Position numbers and translations under genes: made by a program. A stretch of DNA of 21,369 nt from NCBI RefSeq assembly GCF_019112545.1, contig NW_025064966.1, positions 13,457-34,825 of the forward strand. The letters run 5' to 3'. Shown piece after piece: positions 1 through 10,089 of the stretch (its first letter is position 1; each line of letters starts with the position of its first letter). The notes beneath the pieces are model-generated. The model was not told where the DNA came from, searched no databases, and worked only from the letters and a program-made list of their open reading frames with translations. The DNA is from Guyanagaster necrorhizus. Its lineage: Eukaryota > Basidiomycota > Agaricomycetes > Agaricales > Physalacriaceae.

Positions 1-29
1 AGCCATAGTCCTTTACTGGCTAATGATTC

Positions 30-2601
30 TCAGTTACTAGCATATTCTAGTGTGTTATGCAGAATTTGCAAATTATAGGGCTGGACATGTAGCCTGCATA
101 TCAACGTTTTGGCTTTATCTTCCAGGTACGATGTGGCGAATGCAACCTTGTTCATATCGGTCCCGATATACCCGATGTAGACTTTGAAGTATTGTTCACA
201 GTCTACTAGGAACCGATCGATGTCATCGGAAGCTCCCTTGAAGGGTCGGGGCTTCCGAAGGAGGTCGGGGTGACATTGTAGGACGTTGGCGTTTTGCAGA
301 AGTGCGCCCATCGGGTTGGGCCAGCCATCGAACGGCGGTTGGTTCCATTCCGCAGGTGGCCCAGAGAAGGAATGTAGGGAGTTGTCGTCAGCAACGGGGC
401 TGCCCTTTGGGTCGACTATTCGGATGATAACTCCGTCCCGGACCGTGAATCCAAGATGGACTGCTTCTGGGTCGTCTCGGACGGGGTCCTTTCCGCTTGA
501 TTCTGCTTGGTCTGGAGGTGGCTGTCCCCTGAGAAGCCGGCTTCCTTTGCCGGTCCAGGGATTTCGGATCCCAGTGGTTGGGTATACCGGATGGCTTTTC
601 ATCTGTAGAAGCCAAGAAGCCGTGCTTCGAATCGAAGGACTCTCATCGGCCCATCTTCGAATTGAAGGGGCAACGTAGATGGCCCGCCTTGGTGGGACGG
701 AGGGGGTACGCGGCATTGGTGCTGGTGCTATTGGTTCGCTGGGGGGTTGGTACGGGGGCATCGGCACAAGCGGATCCTCTGGATGCCGTCGGCCATACTC
801 CTTCCATGCGTATTCTGTTGCGGCATACTGTAAAATCTTTGTTTTTTCAGTATTTCTTGCATACCAGTACTCCAGTCCTAATTCTGTTGCTTGCCAGTGC
901 CTGTCCTGCCATAAGAAGTTCCTTCCCTGCTCGTACAACTCCTGATATTCTTTGTCCCTTGCTCTTCCTATCTCCTCCCATAAGGCTTCTTCATCTGTGT
1001 CTTCTCCTGCTCGTTCTAGTCATTGCTGGTATGGGTTATCACTGTCGGTGTCCTCCTCGTCGCCCTCATCCCCGCTGTCCCCTTCCTCGAGGAGGAAACT
1101 GATGGGCCGGTTGTAGATGGACAGCACAGCTGGTCGAAGAGTCGTCGGGGACCCTTCCGTTGACTTGAGTGCTGGGCCCGGCGGTCCCATGATCGCTGGT
1201 TTGGGCGATGGGAGGGCTCCTAAGTTGGCTATAGCGCGTCCCTCCGTGCGCTCTCGTCTCCTCCAGTTCTCGGCTATAGCGGCTGAAGAGTCGTTGGAAC
1301 TCGGGATTAAGGAATTGTCGGGCGACTCTACTGCCCAGGAATCGCTGGAGAGCCCTGTCGGAGACGTGGGCATTGTCAGGTACTCGGAGCCCATAGGCTC
1401 CGAGGACGGAGTCGGCATCCGAGGAGATGGTGTCGGTGCGGATGGGATATTCGAGGTCGACGGTTCGGGGTTCTGCTTCCCTTCCATGCCTGATGGCCTC
1501 GTCCCAGCTGACGATGCTGGCAGGTCCTGTCCATGGGTCGTCTTCTGAATCGGGCTCCCTGAAAGGGGACCCTGAGTCAGTGCAGAGCTCATACTCCCTA
1601 GGGGAAGCTGACCCCATTCTTTCGATTTCCTCTCTCCTCCTTTGCTCTCCTCCTTGTCTGTCGTACTCTGCTGCCTCGTACTGCTCTCGGGCTTCCTCTC
1701 GTACGTAGTCGGCGAGCTCCTCTTCAGTTCGCCTGATTTCTTCGTCTTGTGTCTGATTCTGCTGCTGCTGCTGTACCGCCTCATCGTAATTGAATGGGAC
1801 GGTAATATCCCAGTCCGGGAATATTCGGTGAATGATTCTGTCCTGTGCGGCTCTTCCCCTCTCACTTGCGGTTCCGACCTCAGGCTCGCTCCTGACATGG
1901 AGATGCCGGTAGGGATCCCCTGCTGCAGAGATGGCAATCTCTGCATTCGCATAGTCGGGGTGGATGGTCCTCCCATGTGGGTCGTCGACCCCCAGCCTGC
2001 TGACGGACTGGCTGGAGCCGGAGTCGGGCTTGGTGGGGGTTTCAGAGGGGTTCTGGGGGGGGTTAGGGCTTTCGTGGGGTCTCGCAGCCATCCGAGTGGC
2101 ATCAAGGGAGTCCCGAGCACGGTTTCCAATCCCTGAGGGAATTGGGGAGGCGGGATGCTCGGGGGAGCCTGCTGGAGTGACGTAGTTGGAGACCTCTGCA
2201 GGCTCCTGAGTGACGTTCGTCGTCCACAGGTTCTGGAACCCTGTGAGAGCAGGGTGATAGTTTCTGTTGTCTCATCTGGCTGGGCGTTGGGGTCCTTCCT
2301 CCTCGAGAAGGCTCCCCGGATCCGGGTCGCTATTCCCGGCTTCTGGTATGGGTCCTCCTTGCGGGAAGAAGGACGTTCTGGTGGAGGGGGGGATGTCATG
2401 GAAAGGGAGGTCGGGGGTTACATTGCATAGGATCTGTTGGATGTGCTGGAATGCTTGATAGTGCCTGACTATCCAAGCTGCTACTGATTGTCGTCCTCGG
2501 CAGAGGGTGATGATGGCTAAAAGTCCGAGCAAAGTTCTGATGATGGAAGCGATGAGCTCGAAGAAGTCGTGGTTTAGGTCGGCAGTTGTTACTGGTGGCA
2601 T
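30..2601 (-). pseudogene. gag: Ty3-type gag, broken by three in-frame TGA codons and a frameshift
   Basis: I start it at the ATG at 2601 (MPPVTTADL). That frame runs to a TGA at 2272-2274, continues open in the same frame (MAARPHESPN from 2091) and stops at 1066. The neighbouring frame then takes over near 1066-1150 with an acidic stretch (EEGDSGDEGDEEDTDSDN). It is interrupted by TGA at 1020-1022 and ends at TGA 30-32. The middle is proline-, serine- and glutamine-rich with a short poly-Q run. The region from about 230 to 60 encodes the Gag capsid-like domain (FKGASDDIDRFL, KVAFATSYLEDKAKT). No zinc knuckle is visible, so it may lie beyond the edge. The frame switch could be programmed, but together with three stops decay is more likely. 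All three stops are TGA, which fits CGA decay. Confidence 0.8.
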
Positions 2602-2643
2602 TCGGTCTCTCAGCACAATTGGGCTTGAGAAAGGGAAGGCAGA

Positions 2644-2656
2644 AGCTTCGAGCTAA
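2644..2656 (-). other. Self-priming primer-binding site of the Ty3 element
   Basis: The 13 bases directly inside the LTR (one spacer base) read TTAGCTCGAAGCT on the sense strand. Their exact complement, AGCTTCGAGCTAA, lies in the sense strand of the same LTR (2820-2808), about 28 bp after a TATA-like box. No match to a tRNA 3' end (TGG...) follows the LTR. In Tf1 the first bases of the mRNA fold back onto such a site and prime reverse transcription. The same use here is an inference from position and a 13/13 match. Confidence 0.75.
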
Positions 2657-2657
2657 T

Positions 2658-3111
2658 TGTTAAGCCCAAGCGTCATGTGAACTAATACATGTGATAAACA
2701 GATGTTCCTTCGCACTTCGAGGAATCACCTGAGTTCACAAGAATGTACTCGTTCTGATGCGACACAAGGTCAGACGTTGACTCGAGGTAGAATGGTGTGT
2801 ATAAACTTTAGCTCGAAGCTGGGGGTTACCAGCGAGAGCCGTTCTCCTTAAATACTACTGGATCGTATCTAAATATGTATGATTACTTATTGTGTGTTGT
2901 CGTGTCCTTTGTGCCCATTGTCCTAGGGCGTCGCTATCGTACATAAAAGGTTCGTTGTGCATTGTCAAGCGCTGTCTCCACGTCGAAGGACAATGGCAGA
3001 TTTGGCTTGTGCTGACCAAGCTTTATCCCTACGGTCCTAAGTGCTTGTCTTAGTGCCGTGACTAAGCATGAATAGGGGCTAAAAGAAAGAAAATAGTAAG
3101 AAATCGTAACA
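2658..3111 (-). repeat. 5' LTR of the Ty3/Gypsy element
   Basis: The LTR is 454 bp with perfect short inverted ends (TGTTA...TAACA). On the sense strand it begins TGTTACGATTT and ends GGGCTTAACA. A TATTTAA box lies at 2854-2848, and the predicted transcript start is near 2820, so U3 is about 290 bp and R plus U5 about 163 bp. The first 110 bases or so on the sense strand resemble the diverged LTR ending at 5209. Confidence 0.85.
2848..2854 (-). promoter_or_regulatory. TATA-like box of the Ty3 LTR
   Basis: TATTTAA on the sense (minus) strand lies 28 bp upstream of the AGCTTCGAGCTAA 13-mer that pairs with the primer-binding site. This is the usual TATA-to-start spacing and places the 13-mer at the 5' end of the transcript. 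Confidence 0.55.
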
Positions 3112-3896
3112 AAGGGAAGGTACAAAAGTCATCATAGCAAGGCAAGCTAGTACATATATGGGCAACTCGGTTTGATGTCCCAGTGTCGAGAAAGCTCAGG
3201 ATCCAGTCCTGTGTGGACCAGAGGATGTCCTGTTGTTGATGGGTTGTGTCATTAACAGAAAACAGTGAATTTAGCACTATAATATTTAAAATACCGACAT
3301 GGAGACCTACTGAAGAGTCCATGGAAGGTCCAGATCTTAGTGGGGGGGATATGACATGCCCTCTCCATGTTCAGGCATGTAAAATTGCAAAAATTGAGAA
3401 TACATGGACTGCATTTCAGTCCAGTAAGCATGTAACTGAGAATAGAATAAGAGTGCACAGAAACCTAGCCATCATAAGGCTAAACTGAAGTAACAAGAAG
3501 CAGAGTGCATGGTCTAGTAGGAGACTAATACCAGGGAGGTTAGAATGCATGTGAGGTCCCAGCACTTGGCCTTAAATGCGCCAATACTATTACAAGAAGG
3601 CATGCTAAAAATAAAAAGAATATGATCAAAATATGATCAGCAATCCTGATCACATTGATCAATGATGCACTGATGGAACATGCTTTAGAACAGGGAACTG
3701 AGACCCAAAGAAAGGTATCTGAATAACTGAGTGCTGAATAGAGAAATGACATGATGGCAACAAAGAAATAGATAGAGGAATACTACCCTCAGAGCATGCT
3801 TAGCACAGCAATACTGCAGTATGACACATACCATATTGGGTAAGTTAATTAATGCATGTCAGGCCAGAAGCAGTGTATTTTATGAGCCAGAGGGAA

Positions 3897-4756
3897 TGTT
3901 GAGACACTGAAAAAGAGAACATAACTATTGTGGCTGACTCCAGATATGGGAGATAACTCCAGGGGTCCAAAACAGTTTACCACTGTCAGAGATGTGTCAT
4001 CAAGGCAATAAAAAAGCAAGCAGACTGGGCTAGGCCAGCTAGCTGAGGCCATCTAGTGAGGAAACATTGCACAGTCCTGACCCAGAAGAGAATAAGCATG
4101 GTAACTGCAATATGCATGCAAATAATACTCATGGGATCTGGCACAGAGTCCCATGCTTTGAAGATATTATAGTAGAGTATTTAAATACCACATTGTATGG
4201 GTAGAAGAGGAAGTTTTCCAACCCCCACAGTTGCAGTGTATTGGGCACAGAAAGCCTTGCACTCTAGCTCTGGGTTTGTGTTTGTAACTTTGGGTGAAAG
4301 AATAAACATATTATTGAATATCCTTGAGAGAGCTTTGAGAACTAAAGCAAGGTATTGAAGCTTGCAAAGGACTTGAGCCCAGTTTGATAAGAGGTTTTGG
4401 ATTGTGCTCTAACCTGAGAATAAGAGGGTGGTGTCTGAAGGGCATCATCTTGAGTTCTTGAGGTATTTGTGATGTGCAGTGCTACAGATGGCAGAGGTTC
4501 AAACCCTTTGGTCTGTTGGATGGTGTTTTACTGTGTTTTGTGTCTCTAGATCACATAGATTTGAATCCTGTGGGTCTACAATCAGTTTGGAAACTTGTGA
4601 ACAGAGATCTGTGCTCTTTGGCACTTGTAGAGGTGTTTGTGATTGGTTTTTGCTTAGAGCACAAATCTTTGAGTCATGTATTGTGTGTGTTAGGGATTTT
4701 GAGGCAATCTGAGCTGTGCTTAGGATCTTTTGAGAGTTTGTGGGAATATCTCAACA
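3897..4756 (+). repeat. Possible old LTR (unclassified)
   Basis: The segment begins TGTTGAGA and ends TCTCAACA, a perfect 8-bp inverted pair with TG...CA ends. A purine run (agagggaa, 3889-3896 approximately) directly precedes it, like a polypurine tract before a 3' LTR. Inside, in the same sense, are a TATTTAAATA box (4178-4187) and an AATAAA (about 4301). The flanking five bases (gggaa and tatta) do not match, so a solo LTR is not supported. It could be the 3' LTR of a lost element or a chance pairing. Confidence 0.3.
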
Positions 4757-4923
4757 TATTATATTGAGCTGCAATACCCTTTGCCTTGAGGCCCAGCAAC
4801 ATCTGTTGCCACCTCTTGTTTTGATAAAACAAAAAGCTTTGAGACTTAGAGAGATCTAGGACTGCTGTATATGTGCTATTGCTGTTCATGCACTGTGGAT
4901 TCATTGAAGAAGACAATTATAAT

Positions 4924-5209
4924 TGTTGATTACTACTTTTATCACATTATAATCCTCCCATGAACTAAGAGTTTTGTGTGTGTGTTGGTGTGAGTGTGGT
5001 CAGTGGATAGCACTCTGCTGTATCCATTTTCACCTTGCACACACTCAGATCCTCTTCACTGTGTTGTGTCAAAAGACAATGACTGAACAGGCTTGTTGTG
5101 CTAACTAAGCTTATCCCACAGTCTTAAGCACTAGGCTCTAGGCTCTCTGACTAAGCATAAATAGGGGTTAATTCATGAAAAGAAATAGAAAAGATAGAAA
5201 AATCATAAC
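4924..5209 (-). repeat. Diverged LTR related to the Ty3 LTR at 2658-3111
   Basis: The last 115 bases or so (about 5092-5209) align by eye with the end of the LTR at 2990-3111. Shared blocks include the gcttgt...ctaa(g)ctt(t)atccc motif, the ctaagcat(a/g)aatagggg motif, and an A-rich run ending tcataaca or tcgtaaca. The proposed other end is TGTTGATTA at 4924, next to a 14-bp palindrome (4913-4926). It has lost every CpG. No target duplication is visible, so the left boundary is uncertain. Confidence 0.55.
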
Positions 5210-5667
5210 AGGATGGCACACATAAGGAGGCTTGAGTCTCACACTGTTATGAAGGGCATGCATAAAGCATTTCATCAGTGGTGGAACTCAAAGGTGGAAA
5301 CCCCATTTAACATGGGCCAATGGGGTAAGCATGGCTCACTGCTCCAGGCCCAAAAATATTCCTACAAAAAAAAAAAAGAAAAGAAGACTATGGCCATGTC
5401 TTGAACTCCTGCTCTACAGTGCACATGACCTGAACAAGGCTCCTGACCCCACTGAGCACAGTCAGAAGAAGAAGGGGGTCTAATTTCAGTCAATAGTTGA
5501 TATAGACAGTTGTACTGTCAAGTCATGGTGGTCTGCCTGTGTGACATCAGCTTTGCCCACTATATCTTAAATTGATTTTGTTTTGGAAATAATTTTAAGG
5601 CCATTATTTAAAGTGGACAAAGAAATTTGATAGGCATTTATAAACACAAACTCAGTGGCTACAGTTG

Positions 5668-7581
5668 CTACCATACACTCACTGAAACCCTACCATAGTA
5701 TCCATAATCCATAGTGTTAAAATGGCCTGGAATCTGATCATACTGAGATGTGTAAAAGTGGAGACCCCACCTGCAGAAATCAATGAGATGACTTTTGAAG
5801 GATTCTGACATGATGTATTCCATTTGAACATGCATATGCAAATGGTGTATGTTGTAAGTAGAGAGCAGAGTAATGTACAGAGGATTAGAATTAGCTTCTT
5901 GAGAGAGAAACGTTCTACTTAAATACATTTCGTATTACTTCGAGATCTTTCTACAAGATACTAAAGAAGTCCAGATCACAATCCAAGTCAGCTGCCACTG
6001 ACTGACATCATATCTTCGAGTACATTCTCGTACTCGCTCGGGATTGCTATCCCAACAGTGTAAACCAACCCTGCCTGCTTCATGGGACTCCAAAAAGAGT
6101 AGAATGCAATTCTCAAGTAACTCGTATTTGCCAGTGGCAAGACTCAAAGAAGACATATCTATCTCGATGGAGTGCAGTCCAGGGAGGAAAGGCGCAGTGT
6201 AAGGATGTGAAAGGATATCTCGAATATGGGTGAATGGGAACCTAAAGATAGAGATGGCCTCCACTGATGAACAGGTGTCACATCGGAGTAGGCACAATGG
6301 ATCAGAGATCATTGAGCCCCATGAGAGCTTGAGTGTCTTCAGAGCACAGATTGACCGTTGCAACATGGGAACTACACTGTCACTCAGGCTTGCAACTGTT
6401 GCAGGGTGAACATCCACATATGATATATTCAGATGGTTTAATGATGGTAAGACGAGGAATGACAATATGCTGTCAAGAGGCTTGGAGCTAAGCATCATCT
6501 CCGAATATCCTATGATGCAGGATAGGGATGCAATTTTGGGAAAAACGATGGGAGCCGCATGTGTATGCTGGTGAACTTGCCAAGGAATGACTGGTGATGT
6601 GAATGTCAACCATTTTAGCGATGACATCTGAAGGAGAACTTGCACTGTCTGCAGTGCATTTGAATCAGTTATAACACCTTTCAGTGTCAAAGTAGTCAGC
6701 TGCACCCATTGGAGCTGCAGGTCCAGCCAACCCGGATGATGAACATTATTGATGATGAGATTTCAAAGATTGGTAGCAGATAAAAGTTGGACCAGATGGG
6801 AAGGTGTTGTCAGCCCTTCAACTATCTCCAAGGTTTCGAGTGCAGGGATGGAATTCTGAATAAATAAGAATGGTTCCAACGTGAGCCCTGACACACTGGT
6901 TGACAACTGCTTCCATCGGTAGGAAGAGGCAATGAGAGGCCAAAGGTATGAGGCTCCTTCATTTGGCACATCTATATCGTGAAAGAATGAGATATCAAGG
7001 GGAAGGCCGGCCGAGCGCTGCAGTTGAAGATGGAGATTCTTCAGCAAGCACTCATGTGAAACAACACAGTCAGTAGGTGATCTCTTTGACAGTCGCTTTT
7101 GGATACGAATGGGGTTGGGCACAATACACATATCGAAGTGCACATGCGTCCATAGCTGTGGAAACAATAGCATAGTCTGCCCCCACATCCTGTACACCAT
7201 GCCAAGGATCCATGGGGGTGAATTTGCACAATGGAAGGAAGTACGACTCGGTGTCAGGTTGGAAAGGCAATATGTGAAAATCTCGTGTAACATGTCTTCA
7301 GGAAGACGACGGACGGGATTAAGGATCTCGGTTGAGTGCTCCATACTCCACTGAAGCTCACTGCGTGTGTGGATGAGGGATTTCAATTCCATCTGCAGCT
7401 CTGATATCGAGGAATCAAGCTCTAAAAGCATGCCAGATCCCATCTTTCGGATATCTCTGAATATAGCCTCCTCTGATGCTGACGGAGGTCAATTGGTATG
7501 CAAAAGGGCCATGATATCAGGACCTGGGGTGAAGGAGGATCCTCCACATACCATATTGCAATTTGGACATGAGTGGGACAT
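5668..7581 (-). pseudogene. F-box-like/LRR protein gene, copy A, disrupted by a solo LTR
   Basis: F-box proteins bring substrates to SCF ubiquitin ligases. This family is greatly expanded in Agaricomycetes. The frame starts at the ATG at 7581 (MSHSCPNCN, two Cys in CPNC), meets TGA at 7489-7491, and continues with a coiled coil (LELDSSISELQMELKSL) and the F-box (RRLPEDMLHEIFTYCL, then FPQLWTHVHF). A second TGA lies at 6763-6765, followed by leucine-rich repeats. At 6057 the frame enters an inserted 208-bp LTR, which supplies a foreign tail ending at 5935. The original last part (HMHVQMEYIM...FCRWGLHF...) resumes beyond the LTR at 5844 and ends at the TAG at 5668-5670. The gene is probably dead: two stops plus an insertion. 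Confidence 0.85.
5850..6057 (-). mobile_element. Solo LTR, copia-like, inside F-box copy A
   Basis: This 208-bp segment is absent from copy B, which reads straight through the site at 16850. On the minus strand it starts TGTTGGGATAGC and ends CTTACAACA. It is flanked by a perfect 5-bp direct repeat, gtgta, at 5845-5849 and 6058-6062. A TATTTAA box lies at 5925-5919 in the same sense. It contains CpGs, whereas the host sequence to its left has none, so it is younger than the CpG loss. The copia assignment rests on the TGTTGG...CAACA ends and small size and is an inference. Confidence 0.85.
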
Positions 7582-7659
7582 ATCATCTATAAGGGGATGA
7601 TGCAAGGGAGGAAGACCGGATTGGGAGCCAAAGCGATCGTCGACGAGAAGTAAAGAGGC
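6137..7659. repeat. Identical inverted-repeat core, left copy
   Basis: This 1523-bp block is the reverse complement of 15249-16771. I compared nearly all of it line by line and found no mismatch. Identity stops abruptly at both ends: at 6137 within the leucine-rich part of the F-box frame, and at 7659 about 80 bp upstream of the F-box ATG. Homology continues on both sides but at much lower similarity. Confidence 0.92.
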
Positions 7660-8640
7660 GATGGTGGAGGCTAGCTAACACGTTGTTTGTGGCAGGACGA
7701 AGGGAAGTCGCTCCGGTATCCAACTTCCCATCATTGATTAGCCTGTACAGAGACACGATGCGATACGTATTGGCAGCATGCATCCAGGCTCCCATTGTCA
7801 AAAATAAGAACGATTGGAAGATCTGTCTCAATCTAAAACGCGTGGCTAGTGGACTTGTAGCCTCATTCAAAGAAGCTTATTCGTCAGCACCTCGCAGGTT
7901 TTGACAGTTCATCCTCACACAAATGAGTGGAGGAAACGTCCAAAAGAGTGTAAGCATGGTTGAGAGATTTATCCGATGAAGAATACGGACATGCTCCACC
8001 TTTAATGAATAGAATTATATAACAGACAAAAATAACCCAGGGAATTTCAACATGCCTAGTTTTCTCATTCTAGGGAGCTCTTGGAGAAATCAACGATATT
8101 TAGGGCCTATCCTTCCTCTATCCACATTATTTAACTTCTCTCGGCTTCATTTCTTCGTGGAGTCGCAATAGGACCTGCAGCAAGCAAAACTGAGCGTTCA
8201 GAGATCAAATATCAAGGAGAAACTGAATGACATCCTGGTGCGAAATGTGACGTGAAGTGTACAGTAGAAAGATGGACAGAATGCAGATACTGGGAGTAAA
8301 TGGGAGCTCTGCCCATCTCCTGATCATGGTTCCAGTGAAAAGCGCTACACAGCAAACCTGTACAAAGCCGCGGGCCACATCATCGCCATTTGGTCCAGCA
8401 TCATTGGCCCTCTCCATCGATATGAGGCATGTCAAGACTTCCTTCGTCCATGGCCTTCGTTGTGGCATGAGCTTAGGGAGCAGCAGAGGAATAAGCCGTG
8501 ATGATTACACTGGGTACAATTCTCCTGCTGCAAGCCTGTAGTCAACAGATGGGCAATAAGGAATGATTGAAGAAGTCGAGCAATAATCGCGACGTACCAA
8601 TAACAAAACACCCACTCTGCCCCAGTTTGATTAGCGGGCC
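7660..8640. other. Diverged upstream flank of F-box copy A; no convincing gene
   Basis: The stretch is homologous to 14230-15248 in reverse orientation. One block (8300-8480) is conserved well enough to translate similarly in both arms on either strand (for example ERANDA.PNGDDVA.GFV on the F-box sense strand). No start, splice pattern or known domain could be tied to it. The open frame just upstream of the F-box ATG (7870-7583) is broken by stops in the other arm, so it looks like leader sequence. Confidence 0.5.
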
Positions 8641-8647
8641 TGGGTAA

Positions 8648-9900
8648 TCATTCGCGAGGATTTCCTTTCTCCAACTTCATTCCTTGTAAATCTGAGGTAC
8701 AGAAGCCATTTGGTAGTGATAGACGGAAATTGTGGTGGCAGATAAGGTCGATGTGTAGCCATTCGCATCTAGCCACTGTGCTATCAAGAAAGACACTAAA
8801 ATTTATAACAATACCAGGGTGTGCATCTTTGACAGGAACAAAACGGGCTGTATCAACAATCAACAGCTCCTATTCCCTTTAACGTGAGGATGTGTAGTGC
8901 CGTGAAACGATCCGACGCCTCGAACAGTCCCTTAATGAACGTTGGCGTATGAGCGTATTCTATGAATACTGCGGCAACCTCAAGAGCCGAGAGTTCGCTG
9001 AGCAGCCGGGCGCAATCCACCTCAACAATGTCATCCGAGGAGAGGGGTGTCTCCGGAATCGTTGACCGAGAGCGATGAATATGCGAGATGACAGTATCGA
9101 CAAAAATACCTCTCAGATTCAAGGTCGTGAGCGCCGGTAACATGAGACCAGCAAGAATGGTAGATGATGTTGGAAGCGATAGATGTTGAAGATGAGCCAT
9201 CATCACATTGATTTATCCAAGGTCTCCACTCGCTATTGCTGGCAGGCAGGGCAACGAAAATCGCTCGAGAAAGGGCAGTCGACGGAGAATGGAAATAAGC
9301 TCCTCACTGGTCGTAGGCGCTCTTATGTCCTCGGCTACCGTGATTTCAGGCATGTGCAGATGCCAGAGATGTATGGTTCAAGATACGCGGCGAGCCCACA
9401 ACCTTTTTAAGCATCCGAGGGTCACGGAGGCTGATGGATTCAAAAGCAGGGGGTTCTTCCATACGATAAGCATCGATGATGGTAAGACCGTAGAAATATC
9501 CCAACGATTGAAGGTTATCGTGGTTATTAGTTTCTTCTAGCGCGGCGACGAGGAGGTGAGGAGCGCTAGAGTATTGGAACATGTGAGGGTTTTGGTACCT
9601 TTTATTGTCATGAATAACAAGCATATACCGGAGCGTTCGAGCTACAGTTCCAATGCTTTCATATGCCGCGAATTGCTGACCCATCCTCCCCTTGCATGTT
9701 GAGATTTACAGTAGACCAGAGACGAGGAAGTGAAAGAGTAATGCCAATCTTTGCAAACCCTCTGCAGACATTCGCTGCGAATCTCTTCATCCAATGGAAT
9801 ATCATGAGTCGCCAGCAGGTACTGAGAAGTGGTACGTACACCTAGCGGCTTCGAGCCACTGTCCTACCGCCTTGGATCCGAAGCGGCGTGTACACCTACG
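8648..9900 (-). pseudogene. Decayed F-box/LRR pseudogene
   Basis: Reading the minus strand downward from about 9840, fragments in alternating frames match the F-box family. RVCKDW in one frame is followed by LSLPRLWSTVNLN in the next. Then come LERSGICLLFMTI, LRRLPFLERFSLPCLP, and a leucine-rich piece (LMLPALTTLNLRGI ... ALHILTLKGIG) that stops at 8853. At least two frameshifts and several stops separate them, and the N-terminal part is missing. It is related in kind to the F-box gene of the duplication but clearly not a close copy. The last 100 bases or so (about 8690-8770) resemble 14040-14120 in the other arm. Confidence 0.65.
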
Positions 9901-10089
9901 GCAGAGACACAGGAAGAGCATTGTGGGAGGGCGGCGGTTGAAAATGACGTAATGTCTGTGATCAGATTGTAATGTGTGTTAGCCTGCAGGCCACAAATAT
10001 AAGGAGTTATGAGGATGATTTTTCAAAGTTTCGATACTCGTACTGCGATATAATCTGTACACGCGGGCGTTCAATCTAGCAAATATCAA

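Larger units (their letters stand above)
1..3111 (-). mobile_element. Ty3/Gypsy LTR retrotransposon, left-truncated by window edge
   Basis: The element reads on the minus strand. In sense order it has a 454-bp LTR (3111 to 2658), a primer-binding site next to the LTR (2656 to 2644), and a long gag region running off the left edge. The LTR has TGTTA...TAACA ends. The gag region ends in a recognisable retrotransposon Gag domain with the DDIDRFL...CEQYF and KVAFATSYLE signatures. Pol and the 3' LTR would lie left of base 1. The LTR and gag keep many CpG dinucleotides, unlike the block that follows at 3581-5849, so this insertion is probably younger. The candidate 5-bp target site on the right is aaggg (3112-3116); its partner lies outside the window. 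Confidence 0.88.
3112..5667. other. Gene-free, CpG-depleted repeat debris
   Basis: No frame here gives a recognisable protein. CpG occurs at 3187, 3295 and 3579 and then not once up to 5910, although CpA and TpG are abundant. The stretch includes a diverged Ty3-type LTR (about 4924-5209), a weaker LTR-like segment (3897-4756), a run of 12 A (5366-5377) and a TG-rich stretch (about 4972-5000). It reads as old transposon sequence whose CpG sites have decayed. Confidence 0.75.
5668..8770 (-). repeat. Left arm (A) of a large inverted duplication
   Basis: This stretch pairs in reverse orientation with 14010-17028. In the core, paired positions add up to 22908 without indels. Segments 6137-7659 matched at every base compared. 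From 7660 to about 8770 the match is diverged with indels but easy to see, for example the blocks at 8300-8470 and 8530-8600. Below 6137 it is also diverged, and it is interrupted by a solo LTR at 5850-6057. Confidence 0.9.

Noticed and set aside
1020..2399. 459-residue minus frame MTSPPPPERPSS as the main gag frame
   Set aside because: For most of its length the other frame (2601 to 1066) continues the likely start and looks more protein-like; the 459-residue frame seems real only near its end.
4494..4600. Two T-arm-like motifs (GGTTCAAACCC and GATTTGAATCC) suggesting a tRNA gene or SINE
   Set aside because: No matching A box, anticodon arm or cloverleaf pairing could be built around either.
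4674..4916. Minus-strand 80-residue frame with a Gag-like KRWQQMLLGLKAKGI piece
   Set aside because: Too short and in a CpG-free decayed block; the likeness to copia Gag is weak and could be chance.
5366..5377. Run of 12 A as the tail of a LINE or processed gene
   Set aside because: No reverse-transcriptase remnant, no coding sequence upstream and no target duplication seen.
5935..6057. C-terminal tail of F-box copy A as a new protein ending
   Set aside because: It is encoded by the inserted LTR; the original tail lies beyond the insertion.
7583..7870. 95-residue minus ORF upstream of F-box copy A as a separate gene
   Set aside because: The homologous stretch in arm B has stop codons in this frame and the ORF ends at the F-box start; more likely leader sequence.
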